In this document: in pieces, positions 25,905 to 36,700 of the stretch
Numbering within the stretch: position 1 is the stretch's first letter
How the letters are laid out: every line of letters begins with the position of its first letter
Translations under genes and position numbers: made by a program
Notes under the pieces: model-generated
The model's input: the letters and a program-made list of their open reading frames with translations, nothing else
The model's database searches: none
What the model was told of the DNA's origin: nothing
DNA from: Coraliomargarita algicola
GTDB lineage: Bacteria; Verrucomicrobiota; Verrucomicrobiia; Opitutales; Coraliomargaritaceae
NCBI RefSeq assembly: GCF_033878955.1
Contig: NZ_CP138858.1
Span: 4,677,001-4,741,000 of the forward strand
Length of the DNA: 64,000 bases
Reading direction: 5' to 3'

Positions 25905-28900
25905 ATGTCCCCCTCCCTATTACAACGCTTTAAGTTACACTCATATAGTTATTGCCAACGGTTTTTAGGTTTGGCTTGCGCTGCTGGTTTTAGTGCTAGT
26001 GCACTCATGGGGCAAGCTAACGAGCTTTCTCGGACGTTCCAAGATGAGAAGAGTGATTTGAAGCGGGTAATAGATTTGGATAGTTCGGTAACTCGCGGAG
26101 CTCCTTTGCCTACGATACCAGCTTTTCAGTTAGGCAGTGCGCTTGCTAGGCAGGATCCAGTTTTTCACCTATCTTCGTTTCCGCAAAAGAATGGGAAGGA
26201 TGGTGGGATCTCTCTAGTTGCTCAGCCTTACTTTACGGTTGGGAATAAGGCAGTTTACTTGCGGCGCGTCGATGCTCGAAACCGAGAGGATAAGGATGAG
26301 TATGTTTCGATCTACATTGATGGTAAAGAGGTCGGACGATTCTTTTTTTGGGGGAGTTACCCAGATAATTCCGGTTACCCCTTTGTGGAAATAGAAAGTG
26401 ATCCGGAGGAGCTACTGACTGATGAGTCGAAGGAGGCGGTGACCTATCGTCGTCCTTATATTTCGAAAGAAGGAAAAAAGGCTGTGTTTGAATTCTCACT
26501 GCGGTCCTTGGGGGATAGCCAATTGGAATTGAATTGGGAGGTCGATTCGACGGATGTCCTCGAAGAACCGCGTGGTGTTTCCCCTTGGTTTACGGTCGGT
26601 GGAATTTATCGGGAGAATCAGATCTTGTTTGGAGAGCAGGAGATTGTTGTGCCGACTCGGGAGGAACTTGTGGCTGGAGATGTCGTGACGAAGGTTGAGG
26701 GGGATTTTCGCTTTTCACCTGGCGATCCAGCGGGGGCTTATTCGATCCGTTTGGACGGTATTAAGGGGCAGGTGACTCAAGCCCTGACGGAAAGCGGGCG
26801 CTATGGATGGATCTTCCGCGGCGAGTATCGAACGGCAGGACGTGTTGTCATTGACCTCGGAGAGGGACAACTGCGAGATGAGGAGACGCCGCCGTCTGTG
26901 GCGGGTCATGATTTTTGGGCGCTCGACGGCTTACACGTTCCACTCTCTCCAGTGCGGAACCTTTGGCCGAATCCGAGTTTTGAGCAAGGCTTGCGCTATT
27001 GGAACTGGACGGGCGGGGGCGCTAAATACGATCCTGCGCATGGACGACGATTTCACCTTGTAGCAGATGGGCTCTTCGGGCCGAATGCATTAGGCATGCG
27101 TAAAGAACAGTCTTCTTCGGCTGGATTGCAATCGTTGCCGATCCCGCTTGAAGCCGGGAAAACGTATACGCTGAGCTTTTACGCGAAATCTGAGAAGCCA
27201 ACTAAATTAAATCTAGCTTTTGCCAGTGCTGCATCTGGTGGGAAGTTTCGCGGGAAGTATGGTATTGTCTTTGGCGATTCGGGGACACCTGAAGCCACTT
27301 ATTCGCTCACTGAAGAATGGCAGCGCTACAGTCGCACCTTTGTTGCGGACGGCGCAGGGCTGACTTTGACCATCAGTGGCAAGGAAAATACCTTGATTGA
27401 CGGGGTGCAGCTTGAGTCTGGAGCCATTGCGACTGCATTTATCACAGATCCACTGGATGGCTATTTCGTGACCAGCGATCCTGATAACTCTCTAGTCAAA
27501 GGGGAGGATTTTGGAGCCGCATTCCGAGTGGTTGGTCAGCCGGGGGTGATTGGGGAGGTGGTGCTTTCGATTAAGAACCCCTATCGTGAAGTTCTGTATC
27601 AAGAAGTGTTGTCGGTCACGATTCCGGAGAGCGGTGTAGTGACTCAAGCGTTGGGCGTAGATGCGGATACAGTTGGCGAAGGGGTGTTTGTCGTTCGAGC
27701 GGACTTTTCGGTGGATGGTTTCGACACGTATACCGACTATTATCGTTTTTCCATACTTGATCCTCTGTCCAATACGCACGCGACCAAAGATCTGTTTGGA
27801 ACTATGACAAACTCCATGGCTCGTATCGGGCGTGGGGATGATTTGGGAGCTAGGTTTCGTGATTGGGGCTTCGGTTCGACGAGTTGGGGGGTGACCTTGG
27901 ATCAAGTCGACGACGGAATACTACCTGCAATGGAGAAGCGTTATGGTATCTCGAACTATTTCAATACGACGATTCCGCGCAGAGAGGAATCGGCTAAAGT
28001 GCTTTACGGCTATAAGAAATGGGATGCAGTGACGCCTGAGTTGGAAGCTCTAATTGAGGAGACGGCCTATGAGAAGGTGAAACGCTACGATCCAGCGCAA
28101 TATAATACCTGGCATTTTGGTAATGAGGAGGAGAGCTCATCTCTGCCTGGCAGCGGTCGCTTCGATGAATATTTCAAGGCACAGTCTGCCGCGGCGCGCG
28201 GTGTCAAACGAGCGAATCCTGATGCATTATTTGCACCCACAAATGGTACCAGTGGTTATAGTAAGCTGCGCGGCTATGATGCGATGGAAGGTTACCTGAA
28301 GGCTTCAGTGAAGCATAATTTCAAATATGATGTCGTGTCGGTGCATCCCTATTGGAATATTGATAAGGGGAGTCTCAGCGACAATGATCTGGATGAAGAG
28401 ACCGCACGTTTGATCGAACAGATGGGGCGTTATGGCTATGGCGAGGAGACGCCTATATTCTTCACCGAGCTGTTTAATGTGCCTGAGGTCTATTTCCCCG
28501 CATGGGGTGCGCTTGGCTGGGCGGACCAATATAAAGCTGGCAAGCTCAGTTACGATTTCGGCAACCGTGAAGTGATCCAAGCTGCCTCGGCGGCACGCTT
28601 ATGGGTCATATCACTCAAATATTGGCCGCAACTACGCTCAACGAACATTTGGTTGCCCAAGCCATTTGTTGACTATCATTTGAGCCCATTGCTCATCAGT
28701 AAAGCGGCCAATACCTTGGGACATCGTTTCTTCGATGTCGATTTCTATGCAGACATTAAGCCGATTGCTGGCATTCGTGGCTACAGTTTCAAGCGTGCTG
28801 ATGGTCAAGCGATCGCGGCTATTTGGTGTGTGGATACTGATGTTGAAAACGGACTGAAGGAGGGACCCATGATCGAGGTGAATTTCGAGCAAGCAGTTCA

Positions 28901-30023
28901 CTTCTTTGATCTGATGGGCAATCCTCGCCATGCAGAGGCTGATGCAGATGGCGTGGTTCGCATTCCACTGACTCCGATGCCGCTGTTGATTGAAGCTGCG
29001 GACGTTTCGAAGTTGACCGCGTCATTGCTCGCGGCGCAAACCTCGGATGCGGCGTCGGCCTTGTCGGTTGCGGTTGCACCGACTCTTGAGGGTGAGGTGC
29101 ACGTTGAACTCAAGAATCTGACAGGGCGCGAACAAGCTGGTGTCGTGACAGTGGGCGGTACTGCATTGCCCTATGTGCTTCAGGGGGAAGAGACTCAATC
29201 GATGCGGGTTCCCGGAGGAAGCAGTTCGGTTGAATTCGGCAAGAAGTATCAGTGGCAAGGACAGATTGAGGTTCAGCCGCAGGACGGTCATGGGCTTCAG
29301 CAAGCTTGGGACATGGATTACTTTTATGTGCCCAAAACTGCTGGTATGCCGGATTGGGCAGATGTCCCATCGATTGAGATTGATAATCGTCGGGTGAGTC
29401 AGAAATACGAAGGCCTTTTGCCGGAGGGCGATCAAGTTACTCTCTTTCGAATGGCTTGGGATGACGCAAATCTTTATCTGCGTGTCGAAGTGCAGGATGA
29501 TGTCTTTGTCGTCGATCCCAAAGTCTGGCAACGTCCGACCGCATGGAACGAGCTCTGGCTGAATGATGGTGCTCTAGAGGTCTATTTCGATACGGCCGCT
29601 GATGCCCGCAGTAATTCTGAAAAGACCTATGATAATGATGACTATCGTTACGATTTTTCAATCAGTCGGACCGGTGAGTCTGGCCCAGGAGAGGTCAACC
29701 GTTTCCGTGCAGTCAACCACCAGTTGGCGCAGGGGCTAGATATGCCGAGCAAGGAAGAGGCATCCGAGAGCATTATATGCGATTTTGAAATTACGGAGAC
29801 AGGCTATGCCTATACCATTGTCTTCGGGCAGCGCTATCTCGAACCGCTCATGCTGGAGGCGGGGAAGATCGGCGGGATGGGGCTCTACATTCACGATAAA
29901 GACAATACTGACAGTATCGGCTGCCCTAAGGGCCAATCCCTGGCGACCGAGCCGGGCGCACACTGCGACTACAATCCGCAACTCTGGCCGCTGATGATTT
30001 TGTCTGAATCAAGCGTTAAGTAA
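25905..30023 (+). CDS. Large exported clan GH-A glycosidase with CBM4/9-like and CBM9-like modules
   Basis: 1372 residues from the ATG at 25905 (MSPSLLQRFKLHSYSY), which gives a signal peptide ending near LMGQANE. Order: a beta-rich N-terminal domain (~30-330), a CBM4/9-like module (~352-520, 'NLWPNPSFEQGLRYW'), an Ig-like linker domain (~545-630), a (beta/alpha)8 barrel (~645-930), and a C-terminal CBM9-like module (~1132-1372, 'LQQAWDMDYFYVP', 'AWDDANLYLRVEVQDD', 'LEVYFDT'). The acid/base is probably Glu741 in 'WHFGNEEE' and the nucleophile Glu855 in 'IFFTELF'. The GH family cannot be assigned by eye; GH39 and GH5 are the nearest in feel. A run of eight C (25881-25888) lies 16 nt before the start. 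It is a relative of the frameshifted gene at 42644-46731 and probably operonic with the GH39-like gene 31 nt on. Confidence 0.82.
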   Translation: MSPSLLQRFKLHSYSYCQRFLGLACAAGFSASALMGQANELSRTFQDEKSDLKRVIDLDSSVTRGAPLPTIPAFQLGSALARQDPVFHLSSFPQKNGKDGGISLVAQPYFTVGNKAVYLRRVDARNREDKDEYVSIYIDGKEVGRFFFWGSYPDNSGYPFVEIESDPEELLTDESKEAVTYRRPYISKEGKKAVFEFSLRSLGDSQLELNWEVDSTDVLEEPRGVSPWFTVGGIYRENQILFGEQEIVVPTREELVAGDVVTKVEGDFRFSPGDPAGAYSIRLDGIKGQVTQALTESGRYGWIFRGEYRTAGRVVIDLGEGQLRDEETPPSVAGHDFWALDGLHVPLSPVRNLWPNPSFEQGLRYWNWTGGGAKYDPAHGRRFHLVADGLFGPNALGMRKEQSSSAGLQSLPIPLEAGKTYTLSFYAKSEKPTKLNLAFASAASGGKFRGKYGIVFGDSGTPEATYSLTEEWQRYSRTFVADGAGLTLTISGKENTLIDGVQLESGAIATAFITDPLDGYFVTSDPDNSLVKGEDFGAAFRVVGQPGVIGEVVLSIKNPYREVLYQEVLSVTIPESGVVTQALGVDADTVGEGVFVVRADFSVDGFDTYTDYYRFSILDPLSNTHATKDLFGTMTNSMARIGRGDDLGARFRDWGFGSTSWGVTLDQVDDGILPAMEKRYGISNYFNTTIPRREESAKVLYGYKKWDAVTPELEALIEETAYEKVKRYDPAQYNTWHFGNEEESSSLPGSGRFDEYFKAQSAAARGVKRANPDALFAPTNGTSGYSKLRGYDAMEGYLKASVKHNFKYDVVSVHPYWNIDKGSLSDNDLDEETARLIEQMGRYGYGEETPIFFTELFNVPEVYFPAWGALGWADQYKAGKLSYDFGNREVIQAASAARLWVISLKYWPQLRSTNIWLPKPFVDYHLSPLLISKAANTLGHRFFDVDFYADIKPIAGIRGYSFKRADGQAIAAIWCVDTDVENGLKEGPMIEVNFEQAVHFFDLMGNPRHAEADADGVVRIPLTPMPLLIEAADVSKLTASLLAAQTSDAASALSVAVAPTLEGEVHVELKNLTGREQAGVVTVGGTALPYVLQGEETQSMRVPGGSSSVEFGKKYQWQGQIEVQPQDGHGLQQAWDMDYFYVPKTAGMPDWADVPSIEIDNRRVSQKYEGLLPEGDQVTLFRMAWDDANLYLRVEVQDDVFVVDPKVWQRPTAWNELWLNDGALEVYFDTAADARSNSEKTYDNDDYRYDFSISRTGESGPGEVNRFRAVNHQLAQGLDMPSKEEASESIICDFEITETGYAYTIVFGQRYLEPLMLEAGKIGGMGLYIHDKDNTDSIGCPKGQSLATEPGAHCDYNPQLWPLMILSESSVK

Positions 30024-30054
30024 TCAACACATTTAGAAACTCAAAAGCACTTGC

Positions 30055-31566
30055 ATGAAAAACAAAACTATTACGGATTGGGATTTATCAATCGTTCGCG
30101 GCTTGTCCGAAACTGGCTCTGTGAGCTATCGCAGTTCTTCGCAAGTCGGGCAGTCTCGAATTGGCCTCGGCTTTGAAACCTTGGATAGAGAAATGTTTAA
30201 GCCTGAAGCTTGCTATGACCTACTGGAGCAATCCGGCATCAAGTGGGCACGCGTGCAGACTGGCTGGTTACGCTGTGAAAAAGAAAAGGGCGTCTATGAT
30301 TTCACTTGGCTGGACGAGGTGGTGGATAGCCTATCGCAGCGCGGGATCCAGCCCTGGTTTAATGTCAGCTACGGAAATCCGATTTACATGCCGGATGCGC
30401 CCCACAAAACAGCTGTCGGCTGTGTGCCCTTATATTTCGGGGAAGAGGCGACCCAAGCGTGGAAGAACTACGTGGCTGCGCTCGCAAAGCACTACAAAGG
30501 CAGAGTCGAGATTTATGAAATTTGGAATGAATCCAATCATCCCAGCTTCTGGCATCCGCACCCCGTTTCGTCGGTTGATTACACTGAGTTGGTCCGCGTC
30601 TCGCGCGCGGCGATTATTCCGGAAATCCCCGATGCGAAGATCGTCGCCTGCACGGCCTCACCAGATGAGAAATTCATCTACGGTTGCCTCGATGCCGGAG
30701 TCGCGGAGCTCGTGCATGCAGTCTCGATCCATCCTTATCATAGTGTGCCGGAGGATGTGCATTCACACCCCGCCTCCGATGAAATTCGTGCGGCCTTCGC
30801 GGCCTGCCCGGAGAATATTCACTACGAATCGACGGTTAAGAACCTACGCGCTACTTTTGCTAAGCGCGCCCCACATCTTGAACTCTGGCAAGGGGAGTGC
30901 GGTTGCCCCGCAGAGAATCTGGGGCACGCGGATGCCGGCTGGATGCGCGTGTTTAACATGGATGAGCCTAAGCAGGCTAAATGGTTGCTGCGGCGTGTGC
31001 TGACTGATCTGGCTTTGGAGATGGATATGATTTCATACTTCCATGCTACGGACCTGATGGAGCAGGCTTACCGTCAAGCTAATGGTAACGCCCAGGTCGG
31101 TGGTGTGAAGCTGGGAGTGATCAAGGGGCTCTCTTATGAGCCGAAGTTGTCCTACTCGGCGCTACAAGGCATGTGCGCCTTGTTCGATTCAGAAATGGAA
31201 CAGCGGCCACTCGTCACGCGCTCGGGCCTCTCACGTATGGGGCGTTGCGAATCCAAGTTGCCGATGATCGCGATGCGTGTGCTCACATTTGAGCGTCGTG
31301 GCTATCCGTTTTATATCTATTATTTGCCCGAAGACGTTCAATTGGAGACCAGCGTGCGCAATGACTTTTGGTTTCAGATGCTGCATGAAACCGAGCATCG
31401 AATTGAGCAGCCCGTTCTCGTCGACTTGTTGCAAAACAAGGTTTTTGATCTATCTGAATTCCGTAAGGGAGAAGGCGTATGCTACGACTGGATGCTGGAG
31501 GGCATTCCGCTGGCCGACTATCCGCTGATCATTACCGATCAAAAAGCGCTATCGGGTATGAGTTGA
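30055..31566 (+). CDS. GH39-like clan GH-A glycosidase, cytoplasmic
   Basis: 503 residues without a signal peptide. The barrel contains 'GIKWARVQTGWLRCEKEKGVYDFTWLDEVVDSLSQRGIQPWFNVSYGNP', as in beta-xylosidase/iduronidase-type enzymes. The acid/base is Glu159 in 'EIWNESN' and the nucleophile Glu281 in 'LWQGECG'. A C-terminal beta-sandwich (~410-500) follows, as in GH39 enzymes. The family cleaves beta-xylosides or alpha-iduronides in known members; the sugar here is unknown. It sits 31 nt after the GH-A/CBM gene, suggesting that the product of the exported enzyme is finished inside the cell. No Shine-Dalgarno sequence precedes the ATG. Confidence 0.82.
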   Translation: MKNKTITDWDLSIVRGLSETGSVSYRSSSQVGQSRIGLGFETLDREMFKPEACYDLLEQSGIKWARVQTGWLRCEKEKGVYDFTWLDEVVDSLSQRGIQPWFNVSYGNPIYMPDAPHKTAVGCVPLYFGEEATQAWKNYVAALAKHYKGRVEIYEIWNESNHPSFWHPHPVSSVDYTELVRVSRAAIIPEIPDAKIVACTASPDEKFIYGCLDAGVAELVHAVSIHPYHSVPEDVHSHPASDEIRAAFAACPENIHYESTVKNLRATFAKRAPHLELWQGECGCPAENLGHADAGWMRVFNMDEPKQAKWLLRRVLTDLALEMDMISYFHATDLMEQAYRQANGNAQVGGVKLGVIKGLSYEPKLSYSALQGMCALFDSEMEQRPLVTRSGLSRMGRCESKLPMIAMRVLTFERRGYPFYIYYLPEDVQLETSVRNDFWFQMLHETEHRIEQPVLVDLLQNKVFDLSEFRKGEGVCYDWMLEGIPLADYPLIITDQKALSGMS

Positions 31567-31786
31567 GTTGATTGCTAGAAGATTTGGCATGCCATTCTCC
31601 ATTTTTTTGTGATTCAAAGTGATAGTTAGTACTTGTGCTTTATCAAAAAATAATGTGAATATTGCCGATGCTTCATACGACGTTGAATTAGATGGGGGCT
31701 TCTCTGCTAGAAATGGTTACTTTTGTGATCAGTATGAATTTGCAACCCAATTCAACTGTAAAGATCACAACTAATTGTCTAAACAA

Positions 31787-32752
31787 ATGAATAATATACC
31801 TCAAAATACTGTTAATGTAGTTAATTCTCTTCCGTCCACTGTGAAGGATTCTATGTCCGCTAAAGGTAGTCTCCGGCACTATGCCTTACCTGCGTTTATT
31901 ATGGCTGTTACTTCTACCTTGGCTCATGCAGAAACAGAAATTGTATCATATGATTTTGATGCATTAAGTAATGGAGCTCTGACTGGCAGCACAACACCAG
32001 GCGACGTGTCTAATCAAGATGGATGGTATACGGATGCGAACAATGGTGGCAGTCCGATCATTTGGGATGTCGTCACGACTTCGGGAGGGATTTATGATGG
32101 AGACAAGGCAATTCAAAGTTCTGGTCGTGCTATAAAGGCTTACGATAATAGCTTCTTTGAGTCGACGACGGGAAGCGTCGCCTTTGATTTTACCTTTAGC
32201 CTTAAGGGGGAATGGCAATCTCTTAAGATGGGATTAGCTGGCGACGGAACTGTTAGTTCTTTGGCATCCTATCAAATTAATACGGATCGTTATTCGCCGA
32301 TTATAGGAGTGGGTTCTCAGAGTCCTAGTAATGGTATATATTTCTCCTTGGCAGGTATACCGACATATAATTCACCTTGGGCCACTTCAACCGTTCAGGT
32401 TACAGGTTTAGACATTACCGACTATTATACAGTGCGACTGGTGGTTGATCCTGATGCGAATGCTGGCAGTGGTAGTGGCACCGTTTATTATCGCAATGAG
32501 ACGGATGCTGGTGAATGGACCATTGTGGGAGGTACACTAGAGGATTTCGATCTGAACCTTGAAAATAGCGCTTCAGGTAATACCATTTCTGATTGGAATC
32601 AGGTCTACTTTAATGGTGGCGATGGAAATAAGCCTACGAAAAGTGAGGTTATCGGTTATTCCATTTCTAGCATTCCTGAGCCTTCTGCAATGAGCTTATT
32701 ATTAGGCTGTGCGGTCGGATTTCTTGCGTTTGTACGCCGTAAGCGCTCGTAA
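31787..32752 (+). CDS. PEP-CTERM sorting domain protein
   Basis: 321 residues from the ATG at 31787 (MNNIPQNTVN); a TTG four codons earlier and the ATG at 31853 are alternatives. The signal peptide region includes 'HYALPAFIMAVTSTLAHAETE'. The mature part is a predicted beta-sandwich of about 240 residues resembling LamG/concanavalin-type or CBM-like folds ('GSVAFDFTFSLKGEW', 'YYTVRLVVDPDANAGSGSGTVYYRN'). The C-terminus IPEPSA, hydrophobic helix, RRKRS is a PEP-CTERM signal. Lacks the beta-strand repeats of the other two PEP-CTERM proteins. It is followed 60 nt later by a pseudopilin, and may be a surface glycan-binding protein; no experimental function is known to me. Confidence 0.85.
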   Translation: MNNIPQNTVNVVNSLPSTVKDSMSAKGSLRHYALPAFIMAVTSTLAHAETEIVSYDFDALSNGALTGSTTPGDVSNQDGWYTDANNGGSPIIWDVVTTSGGIYDGDKAIQSSGRAIKAYDNSFFESTTGSVAFDFTFSLKGEWQSLKMGLAGDGTVSSLASYQINTDRYSPIIGVGSQSPSNGIYFSLAGIPTYNSPWATSTVQVTGLDITDYYTVRLVVDPDANAGSGSGTVYYRNETDAGEWTIVGGTLEDFDLNLENSASGNTISDWNQVYFNGGDGNKPTKSEVIGYSISSIPEPSAMSLLLGCAVGFLAFVRRKRS

Positions 32753-32812
32753 TGGTAGCGCTTCTCGTCGTCATTTTCTAATCAATTGCATTACACTATG
32801 CTTTTTTCTCAA

Positions 32813-33499
32813 ATGAAACGAGCTTTCACGTTGATTGAGTTGTTAGCTGTGATTGCAGTGATTGGGGTTTTGATGGCGATCCTCATTCCAGTGATTGCTG
32901 GAGTGAGGGCCCGTGCTCACAATGTAGAATGTGTGAGTAATTTGAGGCAAATTGGCACGGCTCTGGGCCTCTACACTGGAGATCATGGCTTTGAACTTGT
33001 CTATAATGCGTCTGGTGGGAACGTGACATGGGTGCAGTCCTTGGGGCCTTACGTTGGGGATCTTGAAAAGGAAGATTTGATTGGTTGGAATCCTCGTCCC
33101 GATGAACTCGATGTTCGTCCAAAATCAATTTGGGCCTGTCCTGAGAGCTCGCTGTTGACGAAGCAGGGCTCCTACTCGGATTATGCGATCAATACGATGA
33201 TCAATGAATCGCCGACGACTTTAGTGCCTCCCCCGAGAAAAAACAGTCGACTGCAAACTCTACAAGAACCAGCAAAATTAATTGCTATTGGGGATGCGAA
33301 GCCCTCAGAGGATTCTGAATACTGCACACGAGGCTTAGGACCTTGGATCTCTTATAATAACAGTGGCTTAGACGGCAGGCATGATGGTATGGCCAATGTG
33401 TTATTCTGGGATTTTCATGTTGAAGCGATTGATCCCACTACTATGCCTGCGAATTCCTACGAAACGCAGCACAATCCGCCTTGGGTGGATGCTCTTTAA
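32813..33499 (+). CDS. Pseudopilin with prepilin-type N-terminus (DUF1559-like)
   Basis: 229 residues from ATG 32813; ATG 32798 would add five residues. The N-terminus MKRAFTLIELLAVIAVIGVLMAILIPV is a type IV prepilin/pseudopilin signal: short basic leader, cleavage before Phe, Glu at +5, hydrophobic helix. The residue before the cut is Ala where Gly is usual. 'VECVSNLRQIGTALGLYT' and the C-terminal 'RHDGMANVLFWDFHVEAI' match the DUF1559/H-X9-DG type common in Planctomycetes and Verrucomicrobia, here with DF where DG is usual. Such proteins are numerous in these phyla and are thought to build short pseudopili or secretion adaptors. Its placement between a PEP-CTERM gene and a giant GH2-like gene suggests a role in display or secretion of the enzymes; this is inference. 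Confidence 0.88.
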   Translation: MKRAFTLIELLAVIAVIGVLMAILIPVIAGVRARAHNVECVSNLRQIGTALGLYTGDHGFELVYNASGGNVTWVQSLGPYVGDLEKEDLIGWNPRPDELDVRPKSIWACPESSLLTKQGSYSDYAINTMINESPTTLVPPPRKNSRLQTLQEPAKLIAIGDAKPSEDSEYCTRGLGPWISYNNSGLDGRHDGMANVLFWDFHVEAIDPTTMPANSYETQHNPPWVDAL

Positions 33500-33707
33500 T
33501 TCGTTTTCTGATATGCCAGCAGAATACTTTGATTGTGAATCAATGTTTTTGAACTCTGAGTGGGCTTGCGGTATTGTTCGCGTAGTCTGCTTGAGCCGGA
33601 CGGCGCAACGCTCCTGTGGTTGAGGCAAATAGAGGGCGCTCGACTGTTTCCACTTCAGTTGATTTCGAATTAAAAAAGCCGTTACCAGTAATCGATTTAT
33701 TTATAGT

Positions 33708-36700
33708 ATGATGTCTAATTTCTTTATTTCATTTTTCGCTTTTCTGCGTGCTTGGCGCGTTGCCCAGGATAATTGGGAGCTTAAGTTGCTGCCTTATTGC
33801 TGCATGTTGGCACTGAGTCTTGCACCGTCTGCACATGCGAATGGAGAAGCGACAGATGTGTATCAGAAGGAAAACTTAATCAAAAATAGTAATTTTGATA
33901 TGCCGGTTACCGCTGGGCAGCGTTTTCCTTATTGGAAGGCGAATGATGCATGCGTGATACGTGAGTCGGCCGAGGGGCAGAAATACCTTTCCTTGACGAA
34001 TGACAGTGAGCAGCAGGCGGTTGTCTGTTCTCAAACTATTCAAGTCGACCCAGAGTGGAAGCAGTTGAAGGTGTCGCTTCGTGCGAGAATTAATTCTCTG
34101 ATACCTGGGAAGGCCGAAAATTGGCATGACTGTAAACTCCACTTCGCCTTTCATGATGCGGATGGAAAGGTGATTCAGTACGCACATCCGTTTATCTGGA
34201 AGGAGGCAGCACCCGAATGGAAGCAGTATAGCCGTGTGATTGATATTCCACAAAATGCCAAGACTGCTAATATTGCTTTTGCTTTATTTAATTGTGTTGG
34301 AAGTGCTGACTTTCAGGGCTTGGTCGTTGAAAAACTTAACGAGACTGATTCAGGCGTGGAAGTTCTCAAGCATGGTGATGATCATGCGATGAAGGTGCCT
34401 GCACTCGGAGGTATCTTACCAGATGAGCGCTTCCGGTGGGGACAAGAGCCTGTTGAACAAGAATCTAGTGTGCGGGCGACAATCTGCCTCAATGGCCAGT
34501 GGCGATTTGCCCCGGCAGAGCTTGCTGAGGGCGCTGAGGATTGGGGTTTGATGGCTGTTCCTGGATCTTGGAAAGCATGGGGCTTTGTGCCGAGCATCGT
34601 TAAAAGTGCTGAGAGTTGGAAGCGTGTCTCACGCGCGGGATGGGATAGTGCCTGGTATCAACGGAGCATTCAGATCCCTCAGGACTGGGATGGACGTCAA
34701 ATTGTGTTGGATTTCAAACGCCTTTCTACGGATGGGGTTGTCTTTATTGATGGGGTTCGCGTGGGATCTGTTAAGTTTCCTGGTGGCTTAGTTGATATCA
34801 CCGATTTCTGTGAAGCAGGGAAAGTGCAGAGTCTTGAGGTGTTGGTGCAAGCGAATGTCTTGGATGAGGAAATTATACGGTATATGGGACCTGAAGCAGA
34901 GCAGGTGACCAAGCAAAAGGCGTCCTTGCGCTACAAGGGAATTGTTGGAGATGTGCTCTTGCACTCCATGCCTAAGGATCTGCAGATCGAGGATGTGGTT
35001 GTTCAGACATCAACCCGTGAGGAGAGTATTCAGATCGAATTTTCACTTGAGAAAGCTGCGGGTGAAACAGTCGAAATACGCGCATCTATGATCAACGATT
35101 CGGGTGCCTTGGAGAAGACTTTTCAGGTGAAGTCAGTGGTCGGATCCGCTGGTGAAGTGAATGCGAAGTGGGATTGGGATGATGCCAAACTTTGGGATAT
35201 TGATCAGCCGCACCTTTATGATTTGTATTTAACTGTAAAGACCGAGTCGGGGGCTAGAGATGAACGTAGGGTTCAATTTGGATTTCGTGAATTTTGGGTC
35301 GAAGGGCGCAATTTTTATTTAAATGGTAGCCAAATTAATTTGCGCCCGTACCGCTATCGAAATGTTGGCGGGAATCTCGAAGCAATTGAGCATTGGGTGA
35401 AGAGCTACAAAGAGTTGGGCTTCAATTTTATTGAGTTATCCTGTGCGGACATCTCTCAACGCGGCACTGAAGATTATGATTACCTTTGGGTGGAGATGGC
35501 GAATCGATATGGTATGCTTGTTTCTGCACGCACAACAGATGAAGGGACAATTGTCAGTGAACAACTGACGAATCCAGAAATGATTAGTTATTGGAAATCC
35601 CAGGTGGAGCGTCGCTTTCAAGGACTTATGAATGAGCCCTCGATCGTTATGTGGAACTTCGGGTTTAATCGTTTTGGTATTGGACAGGATCAGAACCCAG
35701 CAATCTTAGGGCAATGGAGTGAGTTTAAGTCAACTTTTCCACAGTGGGTTCAGGCTAAACGTAGCGGTTTCAATGCGGTCAAAGCGATTAAAGAAATAGA
35801 CCCGACACGTCTGGTTTATTCGCATGCTGGAAGTTTTGTTGGAGATGTCTATACGCTGAATAATTATCTCTGTTTGATTCCGCTTCAGGAGCGGGAGGAG
35901 TGGCTGAGCCAATGGGCCGAGCATGGGGATATGCCGCTAATGATGGTCGAATTTGGAATACCGATTTATGCGACTTATCAACGTGGGCGAAAAGGAATTC
36001 AGGTTGGAGAAACCTCTGAGGTGCTGGCAACGGAATTTACCAGTGCTTACTTGGGGACACGTGCCTATGAGCTCGAGAATGAAGCCTATAGAGACTGGAT
36101 TCAGACCAGTTTCTTGGAGGATGAAAAGTATATTAGCACTCACTTTAAATTATGGGGCTATGACACGACGAATGAGGTGGGTGAGCTCTTTGCTCGTAAC
36201 ACCTTTAGAAGCTGGCGCACGGCTGGAATCAGTGGTGGTATGCTGCCTTGGGGGCTCTCGCTCTCCAAGACTTTTGAGACTTGGCAGTGTCAGCCTGATG
36301 GCACTGGTTGGCGTTCGAATTTTGAGATGACTCCTCCACAGGTCGAGTGGCAACCCGGGCGCAGAGGCACTTATTCGGATTCCTTAGCCAAACGAAATGT
36401 TCGGCTAGACCAAATCGATTCGAAGCCACGCGATTTAATTGCCAGAGAAATTGTAGAAAATAATCATGAGACCTTGGTGTGGATTGCGGGCGGTACCGAG
36501 CATTTCACAGATAAGGTGCACCTCTTTAGCCCGAGCGAGACTGTGACGAAGCAGGTCGCTTTGTTGAATGATACGCGTCGTCAACAAAACTATGAATGGC
36601 GAGCGAAAGTGTATTATAGGAATCGTTTGATGCAGGAGGTAACAAAGAATGGTTCTTTAGCACCCGGACAAACCTTACTGGATCCGTTGGTATTTGCTTT

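Noticed and set aside
33381..33623. 80-codon frame running from the pseudopilin into the following gap
   Set aside because: Begins inside the pseudopilin in another frame and has no family features; the 33500-33707 gap shows only a short TTGATT-GTG-AATCAA hairpin.
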